From positions 1 through 64,000 of the forward strand of contig JADYYP010000011.1 in NCBI GenBank assembly GCA_020853575.1: a stretch of 64,000 bases of DNA, read 5' to 3'. Source of the DNA: Planctomycetota bacterium. GTDB lineage: Bacteria; Planctomycetota; UBA1135; GCA-002686595. Both the position numbers and the translations under genes were made by a program. The notes under the pieces are model-generated. The model ran no database searches. It was not told the DNA's origin and saw nothing but the letters and a program-made list of their open reading frames with translations. Shown here piece after piece: positions 48,433 to 57,518 of this stretch; within the stretch, counting starts at the first letter, position 1, and each line of letters opens with the position of its first letter.

Positions 48433-48705
48433 CGCACGGGTCTCCTGGCAAGAGAGGAGGCAGACGGACACAGTCGACTTGGAACGGGAGCGCGTCGGTG
48501 GGGGACGGCCACGCTTGGTCCGCGACCCGGGGATGTCCGCGAACCAGCGAAAATTGTAGCGCCGGGAGACGGCGCCAATGATGCGACATCCGGGGATCGG
48601 CGGCTGCACCGACGACTCCGGATCGGCATCCTTCCGCAACCGTGCGCGGCGCGTTCGATTCGGCGCGCCTTGCAGCGCGCTCGAGGTTGCGCACAATCAC
48701 TCCAG
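48433..48705. other. Divergent promoter region
   Basis: About 273 bases between the minus-strand pseudo-peptidase start and the plus-strand ECF sigma start. It must hold both promoters. No clear hexamers, hairpins or small genes are visible. Confidence 0.35.
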
Positions 48706-49275
48706 ATGCCGCTCGAGCACCGCGACGCCACGACTTTCCTCGCTCGATCGCGGGCCGGAGACCCGCGTGCGGCCGACGAGCTCTTCCGCTTGGTCTACGC
48801 CGAGTTGCGTGCCCTGGCCGGGAACTACATGCGCGGCGTGAACCCTGCCCAAACATTGCAGCCGACCGCGCTCGTGCACGAGGCCTTCCTGCGCATGGTC
48901 TCCGCGGAGCAGGCCGAAGGCTGGGAGAGCCGCGCTCACTTCTTGGGGGTCGCGGCCAAGGCGATGCGCAGTGTGCTGGTCGACCACGCGCGGGCCAAGC
49001 ATGCCCAGAAGCGCGGCGGCGCGCAGAACCGCGTCGCGCTCGACGGCCTGATCGAGGAGCTCGAGCACACCGGCTCCGATCTGGTCTCACTCGACGACGC
49101 GCTCTCGGCGCTGGCCGAGGTCGACGACGAGCTCGCACGCGTGGTCGAGCTGCGCTTCTTCGGCGGCCTGACGATCGAGGAAACCGCCAAGGTCATGGGC
49201 ATCTCGACAGCGACGGTGGAGCGGGCCTGGCGCACCGCGCGACTGTGGTTGCGCGACCGCCTGGGTGGCGCCTGA
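48706..49275 (+). CDS. ECF sigma factor of the TIGR02999 / PF07638 type
   Basis: Encodes 189 residues. Typical of this planctomycete/acidobacterial group: LVYAELRALAGNYM, LQPTALVHEAFLRMV, WESRAHFLGVAAKAMRSVLVDHARAKHAQKRGG (region 2), and region 4 as VVELRFFGGLTIEETAKVMGISTATVERAWRTARLWL. These sigma factors usually lack a classic anti-sigma factor and lie beside Ser/Thr kinases, thought to control them. Here the kinase gene at 49297-51957 is convergent, with only 21 bases between stops. ATG 48706 is preferred because longer frames upstream are Arg-rich and antisense to the neighbour. Confidence 0.92.
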   Translation: MPLEHRDATTFLARSRAGDPRAADELFRLVYAELRALAGNYMRGVNPAQTLQPTALVHEAFLRMVSAEQAEGWESRAHFLGVAAKAMRSVLVDHARAKHAQKRGGAQNRVALDGLIEELEHTGSDLVSLDDALSALAEVDDELARVVELRFFGGLTIEETAKVMGISTATVERAWRTARLWLRDRLGGA

Positions 49276-49296
49276 GCTGCCGGGCAACGGAGTGCG

Positions 49297-51957
49297 CTAC
49301 TTCGCCAGCGGCGTCACCAGCTTGCGGATGGGGCGCAGGCCGATCTGCGGGGCCGAGATCTCCGGGCTCAGCGTGACGCGCTTGGCACAGCGCAATTCTG
49401 CGGCGGCGTTGCTGAAGCCTCCGCCGCGGATCGGACGGTTGATCACGTAGCCCGTCGTGCGGCGACCGTCCCCAGGCTGCGGAGGCGTCGAGTAGTCGCC
49501 GAAGGCGTCGTCGCACCATTCGCAGACATTGCCGAGCACGTCGTACAGGCCAAAAGCGTTGGCGCGGAACGAGCCGACCGGCGCGTGGAACGCGAAGCCA
49601 TCGTCGAATTCGGGCCAATCGCTGATCTCGAGCCAGTCCTGGCCGCGTGCGGCGGCCGAGGCATCGGCCAAGTTGACCGCGCCGCGCAGCGCATCGCGCT
49701 CGGCCCCGCACCACCACGCGCTGCGCGTGCCGGCGCGGGCGGCGTACTCCCACTGTGCTTCGGTGGGGTAGTCCAGCGCCGCCCGATCGAGCCACTGTCG
49801 GCCCGCGATCCAGCTCACGCCCTCGACCGGATGCGAGGGTCCGCTGGGCACGCCGTCGGGGACGCCGCGCTCCTGCGAGAGGATCGACGGGTTGCTGCCC
49901 GTGATGCGCTCGAATTGAGCCTGGGTGAGCTCGAACTTCGAGACGAAGAAGGCATCGAGCGTCACGCGGTGCACCGGCCCCTCCTCCGGCGCGTGTCCGG
50001 GCTCTTCGGGCGGCGAGCCCATCTCGAACGTGCCTCCGGGCAACAACACCAGCACCAGCGAGCTCTCGTCGCCGACAGCGAAGCCTCCGCGGGGATCGCG
50101 CGCCGGTCGCGAGCCGCTCTGCGGGTGCCAGAACTCCCACAGTCCGGTGTTCTCGTTGGGCCCGAGGGGCAACAGCCCGAGCTGCGGGGTCAGTTCCACA
50201 CCGGCGTACCGTGGCGAACGCGCGACGCCCTCGCGTGCGGCGGCCCACAGCGCCACGGCCTCGGGCGCTGTCAGCGTCAGCTCCTCGACATGCTCCGCGA
50301 ACTCGCTGCGCCGGCGCATTTCGGCCACGCTGCCGATCGCGGGGTGCTGCGCTCCGAGCCTCTCGATTCCTTCGAGCAAGCGCGACAACACCTCGTGCTC
50401 CCAGGCGTCCGCGGTGGAGTCGAAGCTCCATGCGCCGTCGAGCTCGCGACCGGAGGCGCGCAGTTCCGCGAGCCGCGTGACATGCAACGGCTTGCGCGCC
50501 AGCAGCGCTTCGGCCTGGCGCAGCCACATGCGCATCTTCGTGGCCGCGGGCGGAACTGCAGGCCAGATGCGATCGGCGTCCTCGGCCAGCGCCTGCACCA
50601 GGTGCACATCCGACAGTCGCGTGACTTCCTCGGCGCGGTGGCGCGCGAGCAACCACAGGCGACTCGAGACAGTCAACCCGGCGAGCAGCGCGGCGAGCCC
50701 GAGAGTCGAAGCCACGACCAGCGCCCGGTGACGCCGCACGAACTTCGAGGCGCGGTACACCAGGCTGTCGTTCTGAGCGATCACCGGCCAGCCGGCCAGA
50801 TGGCGCTCGATGTCCTCGGCGAGCTGCTCGGCCGACAGGTAGCGCCGCTCGGGCTCCTTGCGCAGCGTCTTCATCACGATCGTGTCGAGGTCGCCTTCCA
50901 GCCGACGGCGCAAGCGCTTGACGCTGCCTTCGCTGGCGCGCGCGAGCGCTTCGGGAGTCGGGCTCGGTCCGTGGCGAGCGTGTGTGTCGGGCTCGACCTC
51001 GACCTCGACCTCGACCGCGGCGCTCGGGCGCGAGGGTTCGACCTCGCTGATCCTGCGACCGATCTCCGAGATCGACGTGGTCGTGATCGGGTGCGGCAGG
51101 CGACCGGTCAGGAGCTGGTAGAGCACGACGCCCAGCGAGTACACGTCACTGGCGGTGGTCACAGGCGCGCCGCGCACTTGCTCGGGGCTGGCGTAGGCCG
51201 GCGTCAGCGCGCGCGAGCTCGACTGCGTCACGTGCGAGTCCTCCACGTCGCTGAGCATCTTCGCCAGGCCGAAGTCGAGCAGCTTGGGCTCGCCCGCTGC
51301 GTTGACGAAGATGTTGCCCGGCTTGAGGTCGCGGTGGACGACGAGGCGCTGGTGAGCGTGGTGCACTGCACCGCAGACCTTCACGAACAGGCGCAAGCGG
51401 TCGCTGACCGAGAGTCCGCGCTCGTTGCAGGCCACGTCGATCGGTCGGCCCTCGACGTACTCCATCACGATGTACGGCAGGCCATTCTCGGCGATGCCGC
51501 CGTCGACCAGGCGGGCGACGTTGGGGTGCTCGAGCTGTGCGAGCAGGCGGCGCTCGCGCTTGAAGCGCGCGATGGTCTCTGGGTTGTCCATGCCGCGGCG
51601 GATGAACTTCAGCGCCACGCGCTGCTCGAACTGTCCGTCGGCGCGGTGCGCGAGATACACGGTCCCCATGCCGCCGCTGCCGATGGCGCGCTCGACTCGC
51701 CAGGCTCCGACCTGCGCCCCGATCAGGTGTTCCTCGCGCGGCTGCAACTCGCGAGCGGCCTCGAGCAGCGCACGCGGCGGCTCCAGGTACTTCCCGAGCG
51801 TCTGTTCGCGCTCGAGTAGCCGCAGCACCTCGTCGGCGGTCGCGGGCTCGCTGGTGCAGCGCGAGCGCACGAACTCGGCGCGCTCGTTCTCAGGCTGTTC
51901 GAGCGCCAGCTCGAGCACTGCGCGCACCTTGCGCCATCGTTCTCCGTTCGAGGTCAT
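49297..51957 (-). CDS. Transmembrane Ser/Thr protein kinase with C-terminal FGE/SUMF1 domain
   Basis: Encodes 886 residues. Kinase domain about 80-390: AIGSGGMGTVYLA (P-loop), VALKFIRRG, HRDLKPGNIF (about 206), DFGLAK (about 231), TPAYASPEQVRG. An acidic alternating Glu-Val run (AVEVEVEVEVEPD, from four copies of a six-base repeat at 50992-51015) interrupts the domain's C-lobe. Membrane segment about 425-445 (ALVVASTLGLAALLAGLTV). The outer part ends in a SUMF1 domain (about 645-886): MGSPPEEPGHAPEEGPVHRV, YPTEAQWEYAARAG, DVLGNVCEWCDD, IRGGGFSN, RCAKR. It faces the ECF sigma gene. It probably senses an outside ligand through the SUMF1 part. Confidence 0.92.
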   Translation of the reverse strand: MTSNGERWRKVRAVLELALEQPENERAEFVRSRCTSEPATADEVLRLLEREQTLGKYLEPPRALLEAARELQPREEHLIGAQVGAWRVERAIGSGGMGTVYLAHRADGQFEQRVALKFIRRGMDNPETIARFKRERRLLAQLEHPNVARLVDGGIAENGLPYIVMEYVEGRPIDVACNERGLSVSDRLRLFVKVCGAVHHAHQRLVVHRDLKPGNIFVNAAGEPKLLDFGLAKMLSDVEDSHVTQSSSRALTPAYASPEQVRGAPVTTASDVYSLGVVLYQLLTGRLPHPITTTSISEIGRRISEVEPSRPSAAVEVEVEVEPDTHARHGPSPTPEALARASEGSVKRLRRRLEGDLDTIVMKTLRKEPERRYLSAEQLAEDIERHLAGWPVIAQNDSLVYRASKFVRRHRALVVASTLGLAALLAGLTVSSRLWLLARHRAEEVTRLSDVHLVQALAEDADRIWPAVPPAATKMRMWLRQAEALLARKPLHVTRLAELRASGRELDGAWSFDSTADAWEHEVLSRLLEGIERLGAQHPAIGSVAEMRRRSEFAEHVEELTLTAPEAVALWAAAREGVARSPRYAGVELTPQLGLLPLGPNENTGLWEFWHPQSGSRPARDPRGGFAVGDESSLVLVLLPGGTFEMGSPPEEPGHAPEEGPVHRVTLDAFFVSKFELTQAQFERITGSNPSILSQERGVPDGVPSGPSHPVEGVSWIAGRQWLDRAALDYPTEAQWEYAARAGTRSAWWCGAERDALRGAVNLADASAAARGQDWLEISDWPEFDDGFAFHAPVGSFRANAFGLYDVLGNVCEWCDDAFGDYSTPPQPGDGRRTTGYVINRPIRGGGFSNAAAELRCAKRVTLSPEISAPQIGLRPIRKLVTPLAK
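50992..51015. repeat. Four tandem copies of a six-base repeat inside the kinase gene
   Basis: CTCGAC is repeated four times without change and encodes the Glu-Val run in the kinase C-lobe. It is a likely slippage site whose changes would stay in frame. Confidence 0.85.
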
Positions 51958-52047
51958 CGTCGAAAAAGTCGCCGTCGGCTCGTCGCCTCGCAGTCTAGCC
52001 GGTGCGCAGCTGGGCTCGAGCGACTCGGCGCCGCGCGCGCGTGGCGT

Positions 52048-52734
52048 TCAGCGCTTGGACGCTTCGCGCCACAGGTCGGGCTCGCAATCGACGAGTTCTC
52101 CCGATTCGACCAGGCGGTTGGCGAGCTCGATGGCCTCCAAGCCTGGCGCGGTGTCGATGCGCACCATGTTCACGCCTTCCACCAGTGCCGCGGACACGCT
52201 CAGGCCGCGCGCCGCGAGCCAAGTGTCGACCTGCGCTCGCGTCCACGTGCTGGGGAAGGTCGCGATCACACCGCCCTTGGGAGCCAGCATCGGCGAGCGC
52301 GGCGACTGCGTCTCGTGCAGCACCGCCGAGAAGCGTGGCGCGTCCAGTGACGCATTGCGAGCGAACGAGTCGGTGCCGAGGCCCGCCGCGACGCGCCACA
52401 AACGCACGCCCTTCTGCGGCTGGCCGAGCTCTTCCGCGGCCGCGTCGGAACGGAGCAGTGCGTCGCGTCCGGCGCTGTCGGGCTGGAACTCGACGACGAC
52501 GTCGTCGGAGATCCACAGCGTGCGTTCGCGACCTCCGCTGAGCAGCACGATGCTGCGCGAGAGCGCGGTTTCGCTGGCGAGCTCAGTGGGGTTCTTCATC
52601 GGGCGGCCCTGGGAGTTGGGAGCTTCTACCGGAGCGCTGCGGCCGAGCGTCGCGGAGTCGGACTCTTGTTCGCTGGTGTTGGCGGTGCAGGCGCCAGCGG
52701 CGAGCACGGCCAGGACGAGGAGCGTGGTTTTCAT
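52048..52734 (-). CDS. Lipoprotein resembling a stand-alone subtilase prodomain
   Basis: Encodes 228 residues. Lipoprotein signal MKTTLLVLAVLAAGACTA, then a Ser/Glu-rich linker. The folded part reads like two half-copies of the alpha-beta prodomain of subtilisin-like proteases: RTLWISDDVVVEFQPDSAGRDALL and a C-terminal half where LVEGVNMVRIDTAPGLEAIELANRLVES leads to LVDCEPDLW. In other subtilases such a segment sits just before the catalytic domain and acts as folding aid and inhibitor. The gene upstream, 49 bases away on the same strand, is a subtilase without this segment. The prodomain role is inferred. Confidence 0.6.
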   Translation of the reverse strand: MKTTLLVLAVLAAGACTANTSEQESDSATLGRSAPVEAPNSQGRPMKNPTELASETALSRSIVLLSGGRERTLWISDDVVVEFQPDSAGRDALLRSDAAAEELGQPQKGVRLWRVAAGLGTDSFARNASLDAPRFSAVLHETQSPRSPMLAPKGGVIATFPSTWTRAQVDTWLAARGLSVSAALVEGVNMVRIDTAPGLEAIELANRLVESGELVDCEPDLWREASKR

Positions 52735-52783
52735 CGGAATTCGGCGTGGTTGCGGGTTGTGTGGAGCGGGGAGACGAGGTGCG

Positions 52784-54583
52784 TCAGGAGCCGAAGAGCT
52801 CCAACCGCCAGGACTTGAAGGTGCCCACGTCCTGCGGCGCGAGATCGCGCACGCTGAGCGTCCAGACACCGTCGGCGGGCTCGCCCAACAGGCGCGCGCA
52901 ACCGAATACGAATGCGTCGTAGGGCACGGAGCCTTGGGGCTGGGCGTGGACCTCGGCGAGCACGCTGGTGGTGCCGCTGGGCGAGGTCAGCACGATCTCG
53001 AGGTCGCCACTGAACGAGTGGTTGTCGGCGTCGAAGGTGATCTGCACGTACTCGAGTTCCGTGATGTTCGAGTTCGCGACCGTGATCACGTCGCTCACTC
53101 CGACCAGATCGGCGTCGGGGATCGGCAGGTTCGGCTGGCGCAGCGGCGTGAGCACGCGCTTCTGCGGTCCGACGTTGACCCAGGCCTGCGCGAGCGCCAC
53201 CGCCGCTTCGGCGTCGACCACTCCGAAGCCGTACTTGTGGTTGATCGGCAACCCGACGCCGTTGACGCCCCAGTCGGGATCGAGGGCATCGTTGATGCGC
53301 GCCGACGCGGCCAGGATCCAGCGCACGTCTCGCTGGGTCAGCGCCGGGTTGGCCTCCAGCATCAAGGCGACGACACCTGCGGCGAGCGGAGTCGCCGAGG
53401 AAGTGCCGTTGAACGTGTTGGTGTAGTTCGTGTCCGCGTAGTCGTTGGGATTGGTGCCGTCGTTGATGCCGATCGGTCCGGTGCGGTCGACCGTCGTGAT
53501 GGCATGGTTCGCGCGGCCCATCGAGGGCGCGACCACGAGCACATTGGCGCCGTTCTCCGAGTAGAACGCCTTGACGCCGTCGTCGCCGACCGCGCCGATG
53601 GCGATCACGCCGTGGAAGTTCGCTTGACCGTCGAGGTTCGAGTTGTCGGTCGCGCCTTGAGCGCTCAGCGCACCATTGCCGGCGGCCCACAGGTAGACCG
53701 TGCCCAGTCCGCCGCGACCGTTGACGATCCCGGACTCGACCGCGTTGCGCCAGGAATTCGCCGAGGGCTGCGGGATGCCGAAGCCGTCCGGCGCGCCCCA
53801 GGAGTTGCTCGAGATGTGGTTGGCGGCCGCATCGCGCGTCATGGCATTGACCGTGTTGGAGTCGGTGAGCTCCTCGAGCAGGTTGTAGCCCACGAGTCGC
53901 GCATCGAACGCGACGCCCATGCCGCCGACAGCGTTGCCGTCGTCGGACGCGGCGACTCCCGCGCAGGCCGTGCCGTGCGAGCCCGTGCTCGGGTTCGTCG
54001 AGTTGTCGAGGTAGTTGTGCGACTTGCCGGGCACCACGTTGCCGCTCAAGTCCTCGTGCCCCAGCTCCAGGCCATCGTCGACGACGGCGATGCGCACACC
54101 ATCTCCGGTGATGCCGGCGTTCCACACCGCGAGTGCGTTCACGTCCTCGCCCGGGGTTCCTCCGGCCTGGCCGAGGTTGAGCAAGTGCCACTGGTCGCCG
54201 AGCAACGGATCGGGGCCGAGCGTCAAGCTCACTTCCGCCGACAGTGCGCTCTCGGCCTTCGAGTTCTTGGCGCTGACCGCGACGAACACGGGCACGCCGG
54301 CCGGCACGCCGGAGAGCGCCGCGCCCGGGGTCGTCACCGTGGCAATCAAGTTCGCGGCGTCACGCACGACGTCCGGCTGGTCCGAGCCGTAGACGCGGTA
54401 CTCGACCGCTCCGGCCGACGCGCTCCAATCGAGCACGACGTCGCCGCCGCGCACGCCCGCGACCAAGTTGAGCGGGGCCTTGGGGCCGGCGGCAGCTCCA
54501 CTGCCTCCGCTTCCGCCTCCGCCTCCGCCGCACGAGGCAGCCAACAGCAGTCCACCGAGCCACAGGGAATTGCGCGTGTTCAT
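52784..54583 (-). CDS. Kexin-like subtilase (S8) lipoprotein with FN3 and C-terminal P domain
   Basis: Encodes 599 residues. Lipoprotein signal with Cys near 18 (LLLAASCGGGGGGS) and a Gly/Ser linker, then a fibronectin type III domain (about 35-120). The S8 catalytic domain opens LLGDQWHLLNLGQ, with Asp of VVDDGLELGHEDL (about 164), His of GSHGTACAGV (about 203), oxyanion Asn in SSNSWGAPD and Ser of FNGTSSATPLAAGV (about 393). A P domain (about 500-599) ends FKSWRLELFGS. Kexin-type enzymes usually need an N-terminal prodomain; none is present between FN3 and catalytic domain. AGAGG precedes the ATG. It is transcribed with the prodomain-like gene downstream. Confidence 0.9.
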   Translation of the reverse strand: MNTRNSLWLGGLLLAASCGGGGGGSGGSGAAAGPKAPLNLVAGVRGGDVVLDWSASAGAVEYRVYGSDQPDVVRDAANLIATVTTPGAALSGVPAGVPVFVAVSAKNSKAESALSAEVSLTLGPDPLLGDQWHLLNLGQAGGTPGEDVNALAVWNAGITGDGVRIAVVDDGLELGHEDLSGNVVPGKSHNYLDNSTNPSTGSHGTACAGVAASDDGNAVGGMGVAFDARLVGYNLLEELTDSNTVNAMTRDAAANHISSNSWGAPDGFGIPQPSANSWRNAVESGIVNGRGGLGTVYLWAAGNGALSAQGATDNSNLDGQANFHGVIAIGAVGDDGVKAFYSENGANVLVVAPSMGRANHAITTVDRTGPIGINDGTNPNDYADTNYTNTFNGTSSATPLAAGVVALMLEANPALTQRDVRWILAASARINDALDPDWGVNGVGLPINHKYGFGVVDAEAAVALAQAWVNVGPQKRVLTPLRQPNLPIPDADLVGVSDVITVANSNITELEYVQITFDADNHSFSGDLEIVLTSPSGTTSVLAEVHAQPQGSVPYDAFVFGCARLLGEPADGVWTLSVRDLAPQDVGTFKSWRLELFGS

Positions 54584-54743
54584 GAGACCTCTCGTGCGTT
54601 GCCGCGTCCGTCGGCGCATGCCCACGGCGCGCCGTCGCTCCCAACACGCAATCGGCGGCCAACACGCATCACGGAATCGCACGAAACCCGCGCGGATTCG
54701 CGAGCCCTCGCCGGGGTCACCCAGGCCGCGCTAGGATCCTCGT

Positions 54744-54748
54744 AGGAG
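54744..54748 (+). promoter_or_regulatory. Ribosome binding site for a TTG start
   Basis: AGGAG is 6 bases before TTG 54755. It is the only good site near the start of the kinase frame and supports this rare start codon. It lies at the right end of the divergent region 54584-54754. Confidence 0.6.
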
Positions 54749-54754
54749 TCGCAA

Positions 54755-57019
54755 TTGAGCCGAGAAACCCCGTCGCAGACCCACGCAGCGCCCGACCCGC
54801 AGCAAATCGAGCAACTCTGGAAGGCAACGCTCGCCGACCGTGCGCACGCACTCGGCGGCAGCGCGCTCGCGCCGGATGCGACCTACAAGTCGACGCTCGA
54901 CGATGGGGGGCTGCCGTCCACCGTGCGCGACGCGACGCTCTCCGGCGTGGGCACGCTCGGCGGCTCGCTCTCGGGCCGCGCGACCCTGGGAGCTGCCGCC
55001 GCTTCCCCGGCGGGCGCTCGCGCCACCCTGGGCGAGTTCGAGTTGCTCGAGGAAATCGGCCGCGGCGGCATGGGGGTCGTGTTCCGCGCGCGCCAGCGCT
55101 CGCTGGCCCGCGATATCGCGATCAAGTTGATCCGACCCGAAGCCCAGGCCGAGAGCGCGCGCGGCCAGTTCGTGGCGGAGGCCCTGGTCAACGGTCTGCT
55201 CGACCACCCCAACATCGTTCCGGTGCACGAGCTCGGCGCGAACGCGCAGGGCGAGACCTTCCTGGCGATGAAGCTGGTGGGCGGGACGAGCTGGAAGCAC
55301 CTGCTGCATCCGACGAACGACGCACAGCGCCGCCTCGCGGCCGAGTACGACCTCGAACGTCATCTCGGCGTGCTGCAATCGGTGGCCAACGCGGTCGCGT
55401 ACGCGCACTCCAAGGGCATCGTGCACCGCGATCTGAAGCCCGAGAACGTGATGGTCGGCGCCTTCGGCGAAGTGCTCGTCATGGATTGGGGCATCGCCGT
55501 CGACGTGCGCGAACGACCTGGAGCCGACGCGCGCGCGCGCCACAAGTCGTCGATCCACACACCCGCCGGGACCCCTTGCTACATGCCGCCCGAGCTCGCC
55601 GAGGGGCGCGGCGCGGACATCGGACCGTGGACCGACACGTACCTGCTGGGTGCGATCTTGCACGAGCTCGTCACCGGGCATCCACCGCACCGCGGGGACA
55701 CGTTGCTGGCCGTGCTGCTCGCCGCGGCGGCCTCGACGCCGCCGAGTTTTCCTGCGGGAACGCCTGCTGCGCTCGCCGCGATCTGCACCAAGGCGCTCTC
55801 GCGGCGCCGCGAGGAGCGCTACGCCAACGTGGCCGAGTTCCAAGCCGCCCTGCGCGACTTCTTGCGGCACCGCGACTCGCAGAAGGTCTCGGCCGCCGCT
55901 TCGCAAGCGCTGCAGCGCGCCCGTGAGAGCGTCGCGGGCAACGAAACGGCGCGAGTGCGGCGCTACGCAGAATTCTCCGAGGCCATCGCCGGTTTCCGGC
56001 AAGCGCTGGTGCTGTGGAGTGAGAACCAGGAGGCCCGCGACGGGGAGCGGTCCGCGCGACTCGCGTTCGCCGTCGTGGCGCTCGAGTCCGGAGACGTCGT
56101 GCTCGCGCAAGCGCAGCTCGAGCACTTGGAGGCAACGGATCGCGACGCGCTAAGTGTGCGCGAGCGCATTGCCGCGGTCGAGACCGCTCGGGCCAAGGCG
56201 CGCTCGATGGCGCGAACGATGCGGCGCGCGTTGGTGGGCGGAACGGTCGTGGTCGTGGCTGGACTCGTCGCGGGTCTGGTGGTGCTGACGCGCGCTCAGC
56301 TGCACAACGCCGGCGCGATCGCGAAGATCGAATCCGAGCGCAAGGACATCGCGGCCCAAGTCGCGCGCCAGAGCCTCGAGCGACGCGTGCGCGCGGCCCT
56401 GCACGGCGAGCCGGAGATCGAGGCGCGGCTCGTCGCCGAGGGCACTCTCGCCAACGGAGCCGCGCTGTCCGCGAAGTTGGTCGAGGATCTCGGGCTCGAG
56501 CCCGACGTCGAGCGCCTGTTGGCGTGGTCGCCCGAGTCCGCGCGCGCGCTCGGCGTCACCGCGAACGGCCGCAAGGCCTGCGTGGCCTCGGCCGGCGGAG
56601 CCACGCGGCGCTACGAGCTCGATGCGGCCGGCGCCGCGACGTGCGGCGCGTTCAGTGCCGACGGTCGGGTGGTCGCGGTCGCGAACGACTCGGGTACCGC
56701 GGAGCTCTGGAAGCTCGAGGAGTTCGAGGCGGCCTACGTGAACTCGATCGCGCTGGGCGGAGCCGCCGAGTGTCTCGCGCTCGATCCGCGCGCGGCGACG
56801 CTGGCGAGCTCGATGGGCGCGGAGGTCAAGCTGTGGAGCGTCGCCAACGCCGTGCAACAGGGGGGCACGATCGTCGCACCGCGTCCGGTGGTGCGCTTGC
56901 AGCTCGACGACGACGTCTTGTGGATCGTGGCGCGCGATGGGGCGGCTACGGACGTTTGGCGCTGCGATGCACGCACGGGCAACGTCGAGCGCCGCACGAC
57001 GATCGCGCCGCCTTTGTGA
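54755..57019 (+). CDS. Transmembrane Ser/Thr protein kinase with WD-like sensor region
   Basis: Encodes 754 residues. A Thr/Ser/Gly-rich N-terminus (1-85, possible autophosphorylation region) precedes the kinase domain (about 90-380): EEIGRGGMGVVFRA, IAIKLIRPEA, HRDLKPENVMV (about 223), DWG in place of DFG (VMDWGIAVD, about 243, common in this subgroup), GTPCYMPPEL. A helical region, one membrane segment (about 489-511, VGGTVVVVAGLVAGLVVL) and a coiled coil follow. The outer end has WD-like strands (ARALGVTANGRKACVASAG, AFSADGRVVAVANDSGTAELWKLE). Divergent from the subtilase. Confidence 0.9.
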   Translation: MSRETPSQTHAAPDPQQIEQLWKATLADRAHALGGSALAPDATYKSTLDDGGLPSTVRDATLSGVGTLGGSLSGRATLGAAAASPAGARATLGEFELLEEIGRGGMGVVFRARQRSLARDIAIKLIRPEAQAESARGQFVAEALVNGLLDHPNIVPVHELGANAQGETFLAMKLVGGTSWKHLLHPTNDAQRRLAAEYDLERHLGVLQSVANAVAYAHSKGIVHRDLKPENVMVGAFGEVLVMDWGIAVDVRERPGADARARHKSSIHTPAGTPCYMPPELAEGRGADIGPWTDTYLLGAILHELVTGHPPHRGDTLLAVLLAAAASTPPSFPAGTPAALAAICTKALSRRREERYANVAEFQAALRDFLRHRDSQKVSAAASQALQRARESVAGNETARVRRYAEFSEAIAGFRQALVLWSENQEARDGERSARLAFAVVALESGDVVLAQAQLEHLEATDRDALSVRERIAAVETARAKARSMARTMRRALVGGTVVVVAGLVAGLVVLTRAQLHNAGAIAKIESERKDIAAQVARQSLERRVRAALHGEPEIEARLVAEGTLANGAALSAKLVEDLGLEPDVERLLAWSPESARALGVTANGRKACVASAGGATRRYELDAAGAATCGAFSADGRVVAVANDSGTAELWKLEEFEAAYVNSIALGGAAECLALDPRAATLASSMGAEVKLWSVANAVQQGGTIVAPRPVVRLQLDDDVLWIVARDGAATDVWRCDARTGNVERRTTIAPPL

Positions 57020-57031
57020 GCAGCTTCTCGC

Positions 57032-57427
57032 TCAAAGCGTGGGCGTCGGATTGCCGCAGGCCAGCACGATTGCGATCGCGCCGGCGGCACCGATCACCGC
57101 CAGCCCGAACAACAGGATCGTGTAGATCCCGCCGCTCTTGCGCGCCGCGACCCAGCCGAAGAACACCAAGCCAGCGAGCACGGCGATCCCGACCCAGGCC
57201 AGCGCGCCCCCGAACTTCAGCGCGGCGTGCAACACGAGCTGTGGCAGTGGCTCGAGCGCGATCCCTTGCTCGGCGTACGGACGCAGGTACATCGGACTGA
57301 CCAGGGTCAGGAGCACCCAGGCCGCGATGCACGTCACGCCTGCGGCTGCCGCCGCGAGATGCGCCGGCCACGGGGTGCGGGTGAGTTCCTCGTGCGCATG
57401 GGCGAAGTCGGAGTGTTGCTCGTTCAT
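57032..57427 (-). CDS. Small membrane protein of unknown function
   Basis: Encodes 131 residues with three predicted membrane segments (HLAAAAAGVTCIAAWVLLTLV, GGALAWVGIAVLAGLVFFGWV, YTILLFGLAVIGAAGAIAIVLA). A region between the first two (YAEQGIALEPLPQLVLHAAL) faintly recalls the GspF/PilC family. No firm family. Its stop is 12 bases from the convergent kinase stop. The start at 57427 is chosen because an upstream extension is Arg/Thr-rich and out of character. Confidence 0.6.
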   Translation of the reverse strand: MNEQHSDFAHAHEELTRTPWPAHLAAAAAGVTCIAAWVLLTLVSPMYLRPYAEQGIALEPLPQLVLHAALKFGGALAWVGIAVLAGLVFFGWVAARKSGGIYTILLFGLAVIGAAGAIAIVLACGNPTPTL

Positions 57428-57518
57428 CTCGGTCGCAGCGCTTCCATGTGTCGTGAGTGGTGCGAAGCCGCGCGCTCGACATTGGACCAATTCGCGAGCG
57501 GAGCGTCAGCCGCGTGCC

